64,000 nucleotides of DNA from Acetobacter farinalis (GTDB taxonomy: Bacteria; Pseudomonadota; Alphaproteobacteria; Acetobacterales; Acetobacteraceae): positions 124,001-188,000 of the forward strand of contig NZ_WOTF01000003.1 of assembly GCF_011516935.1 (NCBI RefSeq), given 5' to 3'. The first letter of the stretch is position 1. Each line of letters starts with the position of its first letter. This document shows positions 1 to 9,002 of this stretch, piece by piece. Under the pieces are notes generated by a model. That model was not told where the DNA came from, searched no databases, and saw nothing but the letters and a program-made list of their open reading frames with translations. Both the position numbers and the translations under genes were made by a program.

Positions 1-501
1 CTGGCCCGCCACAATCGGCAGGGACGCCACATTGGCCTGCGTGGCAAGCTGGGCAAGCTGCAACTGCGCGGCCGGGCGCTGCGTATCGAGCGATGCCAGC
101 AGCACCTTCTTCCGCTCACGCGTGGAAAGGCGCAGGGCGATCTTGCCGGATGTGGTGGTTTTACCCGACCCCTGCAAACCCACCATCAGGATGGGCACAG
201 GCGGCACGGCGTTCAGAGTGATCGGAACAGCGCCTGCGCCGCCCAGGGCATCAATCAGGGCATCGTTAACAATTTTCGCAACGGCCTGACCGGGGGAAAT
301 GCTTTCCAGCACTTCCGCACCCACGGCGCGTTCCTTGACCTTGTTTACGAAGTCCTTGACCACAGGCAGCGCGACGTCTGCATCCAGCATTGCCAGACGG
401 ACTTCGCGCATTGCCTCCATCACGTCGGCTTCAGAGAGCGCGCCACGTTTGGCGAGCCCATCAAAAACCCCGGAAAGCCTGCCTGAGAGAGCCTCGAACA
501 C
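1..501 (-). CDS. ffh: Signal recognition particle protein Ffh (5' part, runs off the window)
   Basis: This is the GTPase of the signal recognition particle, which binds signal sequences of nascent membrane proteins together with 4.5S RNA and docks at FtsY. The first 167 codons are present. They give the N-terminal four-helix bundle (MREVRLAMLDADVALPVV region, residues about 34-51) and the start of the G domain with the P-loop GLQGSGKTTT and the DTQRPAA motif. The start is a GTG at 501, because Ffh proteins begin with a (M/V)F-x-x-L-(S/T) pattern and no in-frame ATG lies upstream. The rest of the G domain and the M domain lie beyond base 1. Confidence 0.96.
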   Translation of the reverse strand, partial: MFEALSGRLSGVFDGLAKRGALSEADVMEAMREVRLAMLDADVALPVVKDFVNKVKERAVGAEVLESISPGQAVAKIVNDALIDALGGAGAVPITLNAVPPVPILMVGLQGSGKTTTSGKIALRLSTRERKKVLLASLDTQRPAAQLQLAQLATQANVASLPIVAGQ

Positions 502-617
502 CTGCGTAATACCCCAAAAGGAGACGCGCCACTGCGCGAACACTCGCGGAGTGGCGGTCCTGATTTGTGAGAGGGAGTTACGACCCCACTCTCACCGAGT
601 CAAGAAACTTCTGTGTT
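502..617 (-). other. Intergenic region with two inverted repeats upstream of ffh
   Basis: The 116 bases between the stop of the LTXXQ protein gene and the ffh start hold two hairpin-capable inverted repeats: seven-base arms at 527-533/550-556, and GTGAGAG/CTCTCAC at 567-573/589-595. Neither is followed by a T-run on the minus strand, so they are not classical terminators. They could end or attenuate the upstream transcript. Confidence 0.3.
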
Positions 618-1169
618 TTACTTTTCGGGCGGCGGGGGCGGAGCCGGGTGTTCCGCTTCGCGCAGTTGCTCCCTCAGATCATGAATCTTGGTCTGGCGCG
701 CCTTGACCTGCGCAAGCTGGTCGGGTGTCAGAACATCATGAATGCGGGAGGCCACATCGATATGCCGCGCTTCCGCCTGCGCACGCAGTGTTGCCGCCTG
801 CTGCTGGAGAGTCGCGATCTTGTCTTTATCAACAGGGCCGGGAGACGTCAGGATATCCTGAATCTGCTGGTGAATTTTCTCGAAGTCTCCCCGCGTATCA
901 TCAGCCCGATCCTGCTCATGCGCCGTGCGCAGGATGGCATCAATATCCTTGCGCTGCTGCTTGGTCAGGTCCAGCCCTTCCAGCATGCTCATGCCACCAC
1001 CGTGGCCATGGCCGCCGTAAACGCCAAACCCACCCGCCATGCAGGCACCGGGGCCACCCGGAGGAGGCGGCGGCGGAGGGGGGAAGCCGGGATGTGCGTG
1101 GGCAGACAGCGCTGCTGTGGACAGACCAACCACCGCTGCTGCGGCAAGGAAACCATTCCTGTAGTTCAT
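618..1169 (-). CDS. Spy/CpxP-like periplasmic protein with LTXXQ motifs
   Basis: A 183-residue exported protein. The N-terminus (MNYRNG, then a hydrophobic stretch ending AHA) reads as a signal peptide of about 25 residues. It is followed by an eight-proline run and a Gly/His-rich stretch, then a helical domain with LDLTKQQ and VLTPDQ, the paired LTXXQ signatures of Spy/CpxP/CnrX-like proteins. Those relatives are periplasmic chaperones or metal/stress sensors, but the exact role here is not known. The start at 1169 is chosen because AGGAG lies about 11 bases upstream and the signal peptide begins there. Longer in-frame starts to 1220 would add a charged leader. The proline and Gly/His tracts are unusual for Spy and suggest metal contact. 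Confidence 0.75.
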   Translation of the reverse strand: MNYRNGFLAAAAVVGLSTAALSAHAHPGFPPPPPPPPGGPGACMAGGFGVYGGHGHGGGMSMLEGLDLTKQQRKDIDAILRTAHEQDRADDTRGDFEKIHQQIQDILTSPGPVDKDKIATLQQQAATLRAQAEARHIDVASRIHDVLTPDQLAQVKARQTKIHDLREQLREAEHPAPPPPPEK

Positions 1170-1266
1170 GGACTTTTTCAACTCCTGAAAAATTCTGTAG
1201 CGGACCCGCCTCTGGCGCACTTTCCAGGGCTCAGGCGGCGCGGCCCGTGCAGAGGAGACTGCTGCA

Positions 1267-1437
1267 TCAGCTCATCGAATAGATGATAGCAAAAACCGGG
1301 ATCAGTCCGAGTAGAAACCATGATCCCATAGCGCACGTCGCAACAGCATGGGCAACCCTGCCCTGAATGCGCGGCCGTGCGCCGGAGCCTGACAGGGTCT
1401 GATGCCGAGGTTCTACACCTGTGGATTTATAGCGCAT
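1267..1437 (-). CDS. Small hypothetical protein with a C-terminal membrane segment
   Basis: A possible 56-residue protein. It starts at an ATG at 1437 preceded by GAGGAG at good spacing, and an upstream in-frame ATG at 1452 is also possible. The basic, soluble-looking N-terminal part is followed by a single hydrophobic segment (WFLLGLIPVFAIIY) at the very C-terminus, as in tail-anchored small membrane proteins. No family is recognised. It lies about 100 bases upstream of the LTXXQ protein gene on the same strand. The good ribosome binding site and the membrane segment are the only support. Confidence 0.35.
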   Translation of the reverse strand: MRYKSTGVEPRHQTLSGSGARPRIQGRVAHAVATCAMGSWFLLGLIPVFAIIYSMS

Positions 1438-1629
1438 TCGCGTTCTCCTCATCCGGTGACATGACCTTCATTTCAGGCTGAGAGAACGCTCACGTTCATC
1501 AGTCTGCAAGATCCTGTGTGGAGGGAGACCCAGGCAAATTCATGGCATGGGCATGTCCATCACCACACAAAATTCGCGCCCCAAGGCTATGCGGATATTA
1601 GAGCGCGGGGCGGCAAGGCCCGCACAGGC

Positions 1630-2382
1630 TTACTGCGCGCGCAGAAGCTCCAGAAAACGGGCGGCATCCGTCACATCACGCAGCAGGGTGGCAATCCGGT
1701 CTGTCACGGCCGTATCTTCCCCCCAGATAGCCATCTGCTCGCACTCATCCACTGTCGCGCAGGCCACCAGAGCATCCGGGCTGGCGTTTCCTTTCAGCAG
1801 GGCAAGCCCCAGATACAGGCTGCCCAGAGCAGGCACAGCCACACCCAGCACCGCAAGTTCCGCATCAGAACAGGACTCCAGCACCGTCCGCAGCGTCTGC
1901 ATGGTGGCCTCCGGCTGGGTGATGGGCATCACCCCTTCCGTTGTCCGCAGCGCCATGCCGAACGTGGCTTCACACCAGTCCACCCACGGCCCCCACAGCT
2001 CACGCTGGCGGCGCGCCAGCCTGGACTGCCCTGCCTCGCGGTAACACAGCAGGTCGCTCCCCGCATACGCCAGCAGGCTTTCCACAACGCCCGCGCGAGC
2101 CGCGGGAACACGCTCCAGCATGGAACCGGCTATTCTGGTCAGCGGCAGATCTTCCGGGCTGAAATACCCGCCCACAGTCAGGCCAGCCGCCTGCCATTCC
2201 GCCGCCAGCGCATCCGCCAGCGCGCGGGAGGGCACACACAGCATGGTACGCTCAGGCAGCCTGACCGGCCTGCCATCAAGCTGGACGGCAAAGCCCCCCA
2301 GCTCAGGCACCACACTGGCCTGCTTCCAGAACCGCTTGCGGGCACCCGCCGTAGCAGGTGCTTTTTTCTCCGCATCACTCAT
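1630..2382 (-). CDS. ATP12 family chaperone, F1-ATPase assembly
   Basis: A 250-residue member of the ATP12 family, which in mitochondria binds the free alpha subunit of F1-ATPase until it assembles with beta. The family pattern is clear: an N-terminal FWKQASV...LDGRPVRLP segment, an ALAAEWQAAG motif, LPLTRIAGSMLERV, and a central DLLCYREAGQSRLARRQ...WGPWVDW block. The ATG overlaps the stop codon of the upstream AsmA gene by ATGA, so the two are translationally coupled. Bacterial ATP12 is largely restricted to Alphaproteobacteria and often sits near an RluA gene, as here. Its role in this bacterium is inferred from the family. Confidence 0.9.
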   Translation of the reverse strand: MSDAEKKAPATAGARKRFWKQASVVPELGGFAVQLDGRPVRLPERTMLCVPSRALADALAAEWQAAGLTVGGYFSPEDLPLTRIAGSMLERVPAARAGVVESLLAYAGSDLLCYREAGQSRLARRQRELWGPWVDWCEATFGMALRTTEGVMPITQPEATMQTLRTVLESCSDAELAVLGVAVPALGSLYLGLALLKGNASPDALVACATVDECEQMAIWGEDTAVTDRIATLLRDVTDAARFLELLRAQ

Positions 2383-4559
2383 TTGAACAGCCCAAGCCCC
2401 CGCAGCATGTTCATCACCTTACCTTCCTTCCCGGCCTTGGGGGCGGACGGCGCGGGGCCGCTCCCGCCTTCCCGCGCGGCGGAAAGCAGCGTGGGGCAGT
2501 TATCATTCCCGCCGTCATCCCCGCCGATATTAATGCCGTATCGGCCGCCGTAAGACGGCTCCATTTTCGGCACCGGGGCCGCGAATGTGCCTGTCACCCG
2601 CAGGTCGGACGCCGCAGAGGTTCCGCCCAGCAGGATGCGCGGGGAGAGATGCAGGTCCAGCGCCTGCGTCCCCAGTGTGACCGTGCCGTGCCCGTGCAGG
2701 GAAAGGAACGGGGTTTCCATGGCCAGCAGATCAATCCGCGCCATACCATCCCCAAGCTGCATATGGGTGCCGAAGCAGCGCACGGGCATGGAGCCCTTCA
2801 GCGGAATATCCGGCCCCAGCAAGGACCGCAGCGCCGGGCCGCCAATGCTGCCATCCACCACAGACGCGCCGACATGCCCGGCCAGCGCGCCCCGCCGGGC
2901 CGCCGCATCATCCCCCTGCGTGCTGACAGCGCCCACAAGCATCAGCGCCCCCTGCATGAGGGACGGCGCGCCCATCCAGCCCTGCACCGCCGCAACCGGC
3001 AGAACCACAGGATGCGCGGCAAGCTCGTAAGCCGGCACACTACCGGAGACATCATAAACAAAGCGGGCGGACTGGGTGACACCAGAGCCTTCCGCCTGCA
3101 CCGGGTCCGCCACCAGTCGGCCACCCTGCACGGCCACATGGCTGCTCACCTGTGACCATGAGAGGCCGTTCCACACCACATGCGGCGTCTGCACGCTGGC
3201 GGTCAGGGTCAGGCCGCGCACCACATCCGGGGCATCATGCTTTTTCAGCAGCGCCAGAGTCGTGCCTGTTTCCACATGCCCGTCCACCTTCAGGCTGTCC
3301 GCCGTGGGGAATGTCCCGCCCGGCGCAAGCTGGTCCAGCACACCATGCACGTCCACGGAGGAATGGCCGCCCCCCAGTGTTCCGGTCAGTTTCAGGCTGG
3401 ACGCGCCTTCCGCCAGAGTCAGATCAACCGGTGTTTCGGCTGTTTGCGGGTCCAGCGCCAGAGCCGTCATCTGCGCCAGCGTGCCAAGCGTGCCGTGCAC
3501 CCCGAGCGCCTGCGTGCCCAACTGCCCCTCAGCCTGCACGGTCAGGGCGTCTTCCGGTCTGCCCGCATCCAGCATGGCCCGACTCAGCGTGCTGCCAGCC
3601 ACAAAGCGCCCCAGGTCCACCGGCCCCGTATGCACATGCAGGCCCTGCACAACAGGCTGCGCGCCCGAGCCTGCAATCTGCGCATCCACCGAAATATTCT
3701 GCCCGTCCGGCAGGTCTGCCCGCGGGAAGAACGGCTCCAGATCCCGCAACTGGCCCAGAGACCCTCCGAGTTGCAGCGCGTAAAGCCGTGCGCCATCCGG
3801 GTCCGTCACCTTGCCATCCAGATGCGCAAGCCCGGCCGGATGCCCGGCAACGCTCAGGGCCAGCCTGACCTGCACCGGAAAGTCCTTGGCGCGGAGCGGC
3901 AGAAGGCGGCCTGTCTGGCCTGTCAGAACAAACTGGCCCTTCCCTTTCTCGCCCTGCACATCAAAGGACGGAGCCTCACCATCCAGATCCTTCGCGCGAA
4001 TAGACCCGAAGCCGACCTGCCCGGTTCTGTGCCGAAGCTGGTCATCCCACCGCACATCCGCCTTGGTGATGCTGACGTTGGAGACCCCGATATCCCAATG
4101 CATCCGGCCGGAAGACGGTGCGCTCCCTCCGGTATCCGGGCGGGCGGGCGGCGTGAAAAGCCAGTCGGCCCGTCCGTCAGGCAGACGCCGGACAAAGACA
4201 TGAGGCTGAATAAGACTGACATCACTGAACACAATGCGGTGCTGGAACAGCGGCAGCAGCCGAAGGCGGGCGCGCACTTCCGCTGCATCCAGCATGCTCG
4301 GCGCGGCCTGCCCGTCTTGCGTGGCATCCGCCGCCGCAACGCCGGAGAGATGCACACCACGCGCCCCCACCCACGGGAACGGCAGGAGCCACACATGCAG
4401 ATGGTCAATGGTCAGATGGCGGCCTGTCTGCGCTTCCACAGCATCCACCAGCCGCACCCGCAGCCAGTCTGCATCCTGCATGGCGGAGACAACACTGCCC
4501 CCGCCCACCAGCAGCACAGCCGCTCCGGCCACCAGACCGATTTTCCATTTCAACCGCAT
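2379..4559 (-). CDS. AsmA family protein
   Basis: A 726-residue AsmA-type protein. It has one N-terminal membrane anchor (residues about 7-27, hydrophobic AGAAVLLVGGG), then an AsmA domain starting with the RLVDAVEAQTGRHLTI pattern. A long beta-rich periplasmic body follows, and the C-terminal AsmA_2-like region contains the GSMPVRCFGTHMQLGDGMA and DLHLSPR motifs. AsmA/TamB/YhdP relatives are proposed to bridge the periplasm and move phospholipid to the outer membrane. The gene heads a short run with the ATP12 gene. The substrate is not determined by the sequence. Confidence 0.85.
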   Translation of the reverse strand: MRLKWKIGLVAGAAVLLVGGGSVVSAMQDADWLRVRLVDAVEAQTGRHLTIDHLHVWLLPFPWVGARGVHLSGVAAADATQDGQAAPSMLDAAEVRARLRLLPLFQHRIVFSDVSLIQPHVFVRRLPDGRADWLFTPPARPDTGGSAPSSGRMHWDIGVSNVSITKADVRWDDQLRHRTGQVGFGSIRAKDLDGEAPSFDVQGEKGKGQFVLTGQTGRLLPLRAKDFPVQVRLALSVAGHPAGLAHLDGKVTDPDGARLYALQLGGSLGQLRDLEPFFPRADLPDGQNISVDAQIAGSGAQPVVQGLHVHTGPVDLGRFVAGSTLSRAMLDAGRPEDALTVQAEGQLGTQALGVHGTLGTLAQMTALALDPQTAETPVDLTLAEGASSLKLTGTLGGGHSSVDVHGVLDQLAPGGTFPTADSLKVDGHVETGTTLALLKKHDAPDVVRGLTLTASVQTPHVVWNGLSWSQVSSHVAVQGGRLVADPVQAEGSGVTQSARFVYDVSGSVPAYELAAHPVVLPVAAVQGWMGAPSLMQGALMLVGAVSTQGDDAAARRGALAGHVGASVVDGSIGGPALRSLLGPDIPLKGSMPVRCFGTHMQLGDGMARIDLLAMETPFLSLHGHGTVTLGTQALDLHLSPRILLGGTSAASDLRVTGTFAAPVPKMEPSYGGRYGINIGGDDGGNDNCPTLLSAAREGGSGPAPSAPKAGKEGKVMNMLRGLGLFK

Positions 4560-4591
4560 TGGCTTTCCTTCCTGCGCTCCAGACGTCGCTC

Positions 4592-5575
4592 TTATCCGCC
4601 GCGACGAGACGGTTTGGGCGTAGCCCCCGGCGTGAAGCCCAAGGAGCGGAAGGTTTCACGCATGTGCGGCGGAAGTTCGGCGCTGACTGTCAGCCGCCCG
4701 CCTGCCGGATGCGGCATATCCAGTTCACGGGCATGCAGGTGCAGCATGTCCGTAAAGCCTTCGACGTGCGCCGTGGCCCCACCATATTTCGGATCCCCCA
4801 GAATGGGGGTGCCCAGAGATTCACAATGCACGCGCAACTGGTGCGTCCGCCCCGTGAGCGGGGAAAGCGCCAGCCAGGAGAATTTCCGGGCGGCGGAATC
4901 CACAACATCATAGGTTGTGCGGGCATATTGGCCGTCCGGGTCTTTCCGGTCCGCCGCCACCATAATGGCATTGGCCCCCACGCCAAGGCGCGCAAGGGGC
5001 TGATCAATCTCGCCGGACAGCGGGTCAGGCCGACCGACCACCACCGCCCAGTAGGTTTTCTTGACCTCCCGCCCCCGGAAGGCCTCCGCCAGCTTGGCGG
5101 CCACCCCCGGTGTCCGGGCCAGCAGCAGCAGGCCGGAGGTATCCCGGTCAATCCGGTGCACCAGACGCGGGCGCGGGTCATCCGCTTCGGCCCGCAGGCC
5201 ATCCAGCATCATGTCCACATGTTTGGTAATACCGGGGCCGCCCTGCACCGGCAGGCCAGCAGGCTTGTTCAGCACAATCAGGTGCTTGTCCTGATACAGC
5301 ACCATCCCCTGAATTTCACGCACCAGCCGCTCATCCAGCGGGCGCGGGGCGTCCTTTGCCGGACGGGCCGCCATGGGGATGGGGGGCACCCGCACGGACT
5401 GGCCCGGCTGAAGGCGCGTGGACGCTTCAACCCGCTTGCCATCCACCCGGATCTGGCCCGTACGGCACAGTTTCTGCAGCCCACCCTGCGTCAGATGCGG
5501 GTAATGGCGACGAAAATAGCGATCAAGGCGAATATCCGCCTCGTCCTCGCTGACAGTCAGAATCACAACACTCAT
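4592..5575 (-). CDS. RluA family ribosomal RNA pseudouridine synthase
   Basis: This enzyme isomerises uridine to pseudouridine in RNA. The likely 327-residue product begins with an S4-type RNA-binding domain (RLDRYFRRHYP...VDGKRV, residues about 17-60), then the catalytic domain with LNKPAGLPVQGG and HRIDRDTSG. The Asp of this HRID motif is the nucleophile, near residue 143. It ends with the GRTHQLRVH motif. The S4 plus RluA order fits RluC/RluD (23S rRNA) rather than RluA itself, but I cannot separate RluC from RluD. The start at 5575 (MSVVILTV) is preferred over 5650 because the longer form would overlap rarA by 65 bases. It lies ten bases downstream of rarA. Confidence 0.9.
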   Translation of the reverse strand: MSVVILTVSEDEADIRLDRYFRRHYPHLTQGGLQKLCRTGQIRVDGKRVEASTRLQPGQSVRVPPIPMAARPAKDAPRPLDERLVREIQGMVLYQDKHLIVLNKPAGLPVQGGPGITKHVDMMLDGLRAEADDPRPRLVHRIDRDTSGLLLLARTPGVAAKLAEAFRGREVKKTYWAVVVGRPDPLSGEIDQPLARLGVGANAIMVAADRKDPDGQYARTTYDVVDSAARKFSWLALSPLTGRTHQLRVHCESLGTPILGDPKYGGATAHVEGFTDMLHLHARELDMPHPAGGRLTVSAELPPHMRETFRSLGFTPGATPKPSRRGG

Positions 5576-5585
5576 GCGACGATAT

Positions 5586-6965
5586 TCACGACTGACGCCG
5601 ATCCCGCAAGCGGGCCCATGTTTCCAGACGGTGCCGGATCTCCCGTTCAAAGCCCCGTCCGCTCGGATTATAGAAGGTCTGGCGCGTCATCCCGTCCGGA
5701 AAATAATTCTGCCCGGAGAAGCCTTCCTCGGCATCATGATCATACTGATAGCCCTTTCCATACCCGATATCCCGCATCAGAGAGGTCGGGGCATTCAGAA
5801 TATGGGCAGGTGGCATCAGGCTGCCGGTGGCCTTCGCGGCCCTGCGCGCCGCGCCATAGGCTTTATAAACCCCGTTGGATTTCGGCGCTGTGGCCAGATG
5901 CACCACAAGCTGGGCCAGAGCCAGCTCCCCTTCGGGTGAGCCAAGGCGCTCGTACGTCTCCCACGCCGCTATCGCCAGCGGCAGGGCGTGTGGATCCGCC
6001 ATTCCGACATCTTCCGCCGCGAAACGGGTCATGCGCCGGGCCAGATAGCGCGGGTCTTCCCCGCCTTCCAGCATCCGGGCAAACCAGTACAGGGCCGCAT
6101 CCGGGTCTGACCCGCGCATAGATTTATGCAGGGCGGAAATCAGGTTGTAATGCTCTTCGCGGTCCCGGTCATACAGCACGGCGCGTTTGGCCAGCAGGCG
6201 GGCCAGTGCCTGGGCATCCAGCGGTGCATCCGTTTTCAGGCTGAGAAGCTGCTCCACCATGTTCAGCAGATAGCGGCCATCTCCATCCGCCATGGCGCGC
6301 AGGGTGGCGCGTGCGTCTTCTGTCAGCGGCAGGGTGCGTCCGGTTTCTTCCTCGGCCCGGGCCAGAAGGGCTTCTTCCGCCGGGTCATCCAGCCGGTTCA
6401 GCACCATCACCTGACAGCGCGAGAGCAGGGCCGAATTCAGCGCGAAGGAGGGGTTTTCCGTCGTCGCCCCGACCAGAACAATCGTGCCATCTTCCACCAC
6501 GGGCAGGAAACCATCCTGCTGCGCCCGGTTGAAGCGGTGGATTTCATCCACAAACAGCAGTGTTCCGCCACCTGCGTCTGCCTGCCTGCGGGCATTTTCA
6601 AAAGTTTTCTTCAGGTCCGCCACACCGGAAAAAACGGCGGAAAGCTGCACAAACCGCAGCCCGGCGGCCTGTGCCAGCAGCCGCGCGATGGTGGTTTTCC
6701 CCACACCGGGGCCACCCCAGAGAATCAGGCTGGCGAGAGACCCGCGCTCCAGCATGCGGGTCAGGGTGCCATCCGGCCCCAGCAGGTGGCCCTGCCCCAC
6801 AACATCCTCCAGCCGGTCCGGCCGCAGGCGGTCTGCCAGCGGCTGGTTCGGCGCGGGCCGCCCTGTAGGGCTTGCGGGCGCCTCTCTCTCCGGCTGCGGA
6901 GCCTGATTACCAAAAAGATCAGCCCCCGGAGCCATGCCCGAAGATGGTGTGCGCCGTACCGCCAT
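5586..6965 (-). CDS. rarA: Replication-associated recombination protein A (RarA/MgsA)
   Basis: A AAA+ ATPase of the clamp-loader type that acts at stalled replication forks; its relatives are E. coli RarA and eukaryotic Mgs1/WRNIP1. The product of 459 residues has RPDRLEDVVGQGHLLG, a Walker A GGPGVGKTT, a Walker B LLFVDEIHRF, sensor 1 GATTENPSF and the C-terminal tetramerisation region with HKSMRGSDPDAALYW. The start at 6965 is chosen for an upstream AGGA. A further ATG at 6935 is possible, and the longer ORF to 7073 would add a sequence without family resemblance. It is followed closely by the pseudouridine synthase. Confidence 0.93.
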   Translation of the reverse strand: MAVRRTPSSGMAPGADLFGNQAPQPEREAPASPTGRPAPNQPLADRLRPDRLEDVVGQGHLLGPDGTLTRMLERGSLASLILWGGPGVGKTTIARLLAQAAGLRFVQLSAVFSGVADLKKTFENARRQADAGGGTLLFVDEIHRFNRAQQDGFLPVVEDGTIVLVGATTENPSFALNSALLSRCQVMVLNRLDDPAEEALLARAEEETGRTLPLTEDARATLRAMADGDGRYLLNMVEQLLSLKTDAPLDAQALARLLAKRAVLYDRDREEHYNLISALHKSMRGSDPDAALYWFARMLEGGEDPRYLARRMTRFAAEDVGMADPHALPLAIAAWETYERLGSPEGELALAQLVVHLATAPKSNGVYKAYGAARRAAKATGSLMPPAHILNAPTSLMRDIGYGKGYQYDHDAEEGFSGQNYFPDGMTRQTFYNPSGRGFEREIRHRLETWARLRDRRQS

Positions 6966-7120
6966 TACTGCCTGTCCTGAAGAAAGACTCGCCCTGATAT
7001 CAGGCTGCCTTGCCTGCTGTTCCACCCCTGAAGCCGGAAAAACCCTGAAAGAAAGCCCTGCACCCTGCCCCACCCTGTGCCTGATTCCGGGTCCAATTCA
7101 GGGCCCGGCTCTGCGCCACG

Positions 7121-7900
7121 TTAGTCCGGCTGTGCGGGCAGCGTGAAGGTTCCGGGCGGAATGGCAACCCCGCTATGGATATCAAACAGCGTCACGCGGG
7201 TTTCGCGCCCCTGTGAATCCACTACGCTCCAGGAGCGCAGGGCCACCGGGTTATCATAAAACACCAGTGTCAGGCTGCCATCACCGGGGGAGGACGTGCG
7301 CACGAGCGTGACCTGCACCAGTCCGCCTTCATGCTGAAAGCCCGTAATGGTGACATCATTGGCCAGACTGACATGCTGCCGCAGCAGCAGCCCGAGCGGC
7401 GTGCGCTCCATGGGGATGACGGTTGTCTGGTCAAGCTGGTTATCACGAAACACCACCTTACCCTGACTGGCGACCAGCAGGAGCGGCGTTGGCGGATCAT
7501 ACGCCAGCCGCATCTGGCCGGGGCGCTGCATCCAGACCACGCCGGAGGCACGTTTTCCCTCCGCATCCAGCTGCTGCATATGTGCCTGAAATGTGCTGAC
7601 GCTGTTGAGCGCCTTTTCAATCTTCCCGAGCCAGACTTTATCGGCAGCGGAGAGTGTGATGCCCTGTGGCGCTTCCGCCGGAGCCGGAGCGGCGGCCTGC
7701 GGTGCGGCCTGCTCTGCCAGTGCCGGCGCTGCCAGAACGGATGCACCCCCCACCACGGCCAGAGAGGCAGCCCCAAGAGAAGCAAACCCCGGCGAGGCCG
7801 CCCGCAGGGCGTGCGCCAGACAGAGTGCGGAAAATTTGCCGGAACGTGATGTCATACGCGCTGTCATTCCCATTGGTGACCACAGGCCACCAGCAAACAT
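7121..7900 (-). CDS. lolA: Outer-membrane lipoprotein carrier protein LolA
   Basis: LolA receives lipoproteins from LolCDE and carries them through the periplasm. The protein has an N-terminal signal region ending near VLAAPALA-EQ, a short Ala/Pro linker, then the LolA fold: ALNSVSTFQAHMQQ, GVVWMQRPGQMRLAYDPP, VVFRDNQLDQTT and a C-terminal VTLFDIHSGVAIPPGTF. The start at 7900 has AAAGG about ten bases upstream. In-frame ATGs at 7873, 7867 and 7855 are alternatives that keep the signal peptide. Its length is usual for alphaproteobacterial LolA with a long leader. Confidence 0.88.
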   Translation of the reverse strand: MFAGGLWSPMGMTARMTSRSGKFSALCLAHALRAASPGFASLGAASLAVVGGASVLAAPALAEQAAPQAAAPAPAEAPQGITLSAADKVWLGKIEKALNSVSTFQAHMQQLDAEGKRASGVVWMQRPGQMRLAYDPPTPLLLVASQGKVVFRDNQLDQTTVIPMERTPLGLLLRQHVSLANDVTITGFQHEGGLVQVTLVRTSSPGDGSLTLVFYDNPVALRSWSVVDSQGRETRVTLFDIHSGVAIPPGTFTLPAQPD

Positions 7901-7970
7901 CTTGCCCGGGCCTTTAATTATGGCACGCTTATTATGGCACCTGCCGCAGCCGGATAACAGAGGCGTGCGC

Positions 7971-8927
7971 TCAGGAACTGCCGATCAGCACACCTGCCAG
8001 AAAAACAAGAGCGCCCCCGAACACAATCTGCACAATGGCGGACCCGAACGGCGTGTCCTGATAGCGCCAGCGGATCCATGAAATCAGGAACAGTTCCACC
8101 ACCACCACCGCAATGGCCACGGCCATGGCCGCACTGAAAGACTGGATGAGGAACGGCAACGTATGCCCGATCCCGCCCGCCATGGTCATGGCGCCACACA
8201 CCAGACCACGAATGAGCGGCTTGCCTCGGCCAGACAATGCGCCATCATCCGAAAGGGCTTCAGCAAAGCCCATGGAAATGCCTGCCCCCAGAGACGCCGC
8301 AAGCCCGACCAGAAAGGCGCTGTGCGGGTCATGCGTTGCTAGGGCTGCCGCAAAAACCGGAGCCAGTGTGGAAACCGAGCCATCCATCAGGCCAACCAGA
8401 CCCGGCTGGACAATCTGCAACACAAAGCGCCGCCGGGCGTTTTCATCCTCATCGCCGCGCTTGTCGTCCGTCAGATGGCGGGAGGCGATGTCACTGGCTG
8501 TCCGGCCATGCTCATCCTCAGCGGTGGCAAGGTCGCCAAGCAGCTTGCGCGTTTCCGCATCATGCGTGCGCAGGGCGGCCTGCCGGTAGAACCGGGCGGC
8601 ATCACGCTCCATATCTTCCGCATAGCGCCTGACGGCCTCAATCCCCTGCCCCTGAACCTGCCAGGCGGGCTTGCGCGACATGAACCCGGCAATGTCCTGC
8701 CGGCGGATAAGCGGAATATGCTCACCAAAACGCCGGACATACACATCAATCAGATGCCGCCGATGTTCATCTTCCTCCCGCACCATGTCCGCAAAAATTT
8801 TTGCGGTGTCGGGATAATTTTCCTGCAGGCTGTAGGAGAAATCAGCATAGATGCGTCCGTCCTCTTCCTCATTGGAAATGGCCAGAGCGAGAATTTCCTG
8901 TTCGGTCAGGGCGGTGAATTTACGCAT
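7971..8927 (-). CDS. mbfA: Membrane-bound ferritin-like / VIT1 iron transporter (MbfA type)
   Basis: A 318-residue fusion. The N-terminal ferritin-like (rubrerythrin/Erv) domain spans about residues 1-145 with the glutamate/histidine metal motifs [22 protein letters not shown] and TAEDEHGR. The C-terminal part is a VIT1/CCC1 membrane domain with about five hydrophobic segments and the [14 protein letters not shown] and [14 protein letters not shown] motifs. In Rhizobiales this family exports iron and protects from iron plus peroxide, under control of Irr. Here that role is inferred. It stands alone between ubiA and lolA on the minus strand, with an AT-rich promoter region upstream. Confidence 0.9.
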   Translation of the reverse strand: MRKFTALTEQEILALAISNEEEDGRIYADFSYSLQENYPDTAKIFADMVREEDEHRRHLIDVYVRRFGEHIPLIRRQDIAGFMSRKPAWQVQGQGIEAVRRYAEDMERDAARFYRQAALRTHDAETRKLLGDLATAEDEHGRTASDIASRHLTDDKRGDEDENARRRFVLQIVQPGLVGLMDGSVSTLAPVFAAALATHDPHSAFLVGLAASLGAGISMGFAEALSDDGALSGRGKPLIRGLVCGAMTMAGGIGHTLPFLIQSFSAAMAVAIAVVVVELFLISWIRWRYQDTPFGSAIVQIVFGGALVFLAGVLIGSS

Positions 8928-9002
8928 CCGCCCCTCATATACAAATTCAGGATAAATCTCAATTCGTTCTTAAATAATGCAAATATTTCGCATTTTCAGA
9001 GT
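8928..9002 (-). promoter_or_regulatory. Candidate promoter/operator region of mbfA
   Basis: This AT-rich 75-base stretch between the ubiA stop and the mbfA start contains a near-palindrome (TGC-AAATATTT-CGCA, 8978-8992). It also contains TTCTTAAATA next to CAATTCG, loosely like half of an iron control element. Regulation by an iron-responsive Fur-family protein is expected for this gene family, but the motif match is weak. Confidence 0.25.

Noticed and set aside
3180-4913. Long open frame of 577 codons on the plus strand
   Set aside because: It lies antisense to the AsmA gene, which has clear family structure. The translated sequence is rich in Arg, His, Pro and Gln, as expected from the complement of GC-rich codons.
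8955-8976. Possible Irr iron-control element upstream of mbfA
   Set aside because: Only part of the motif is matched and its partner half-site is degenerate. It is kept as a low-confidence region, not called as a site.
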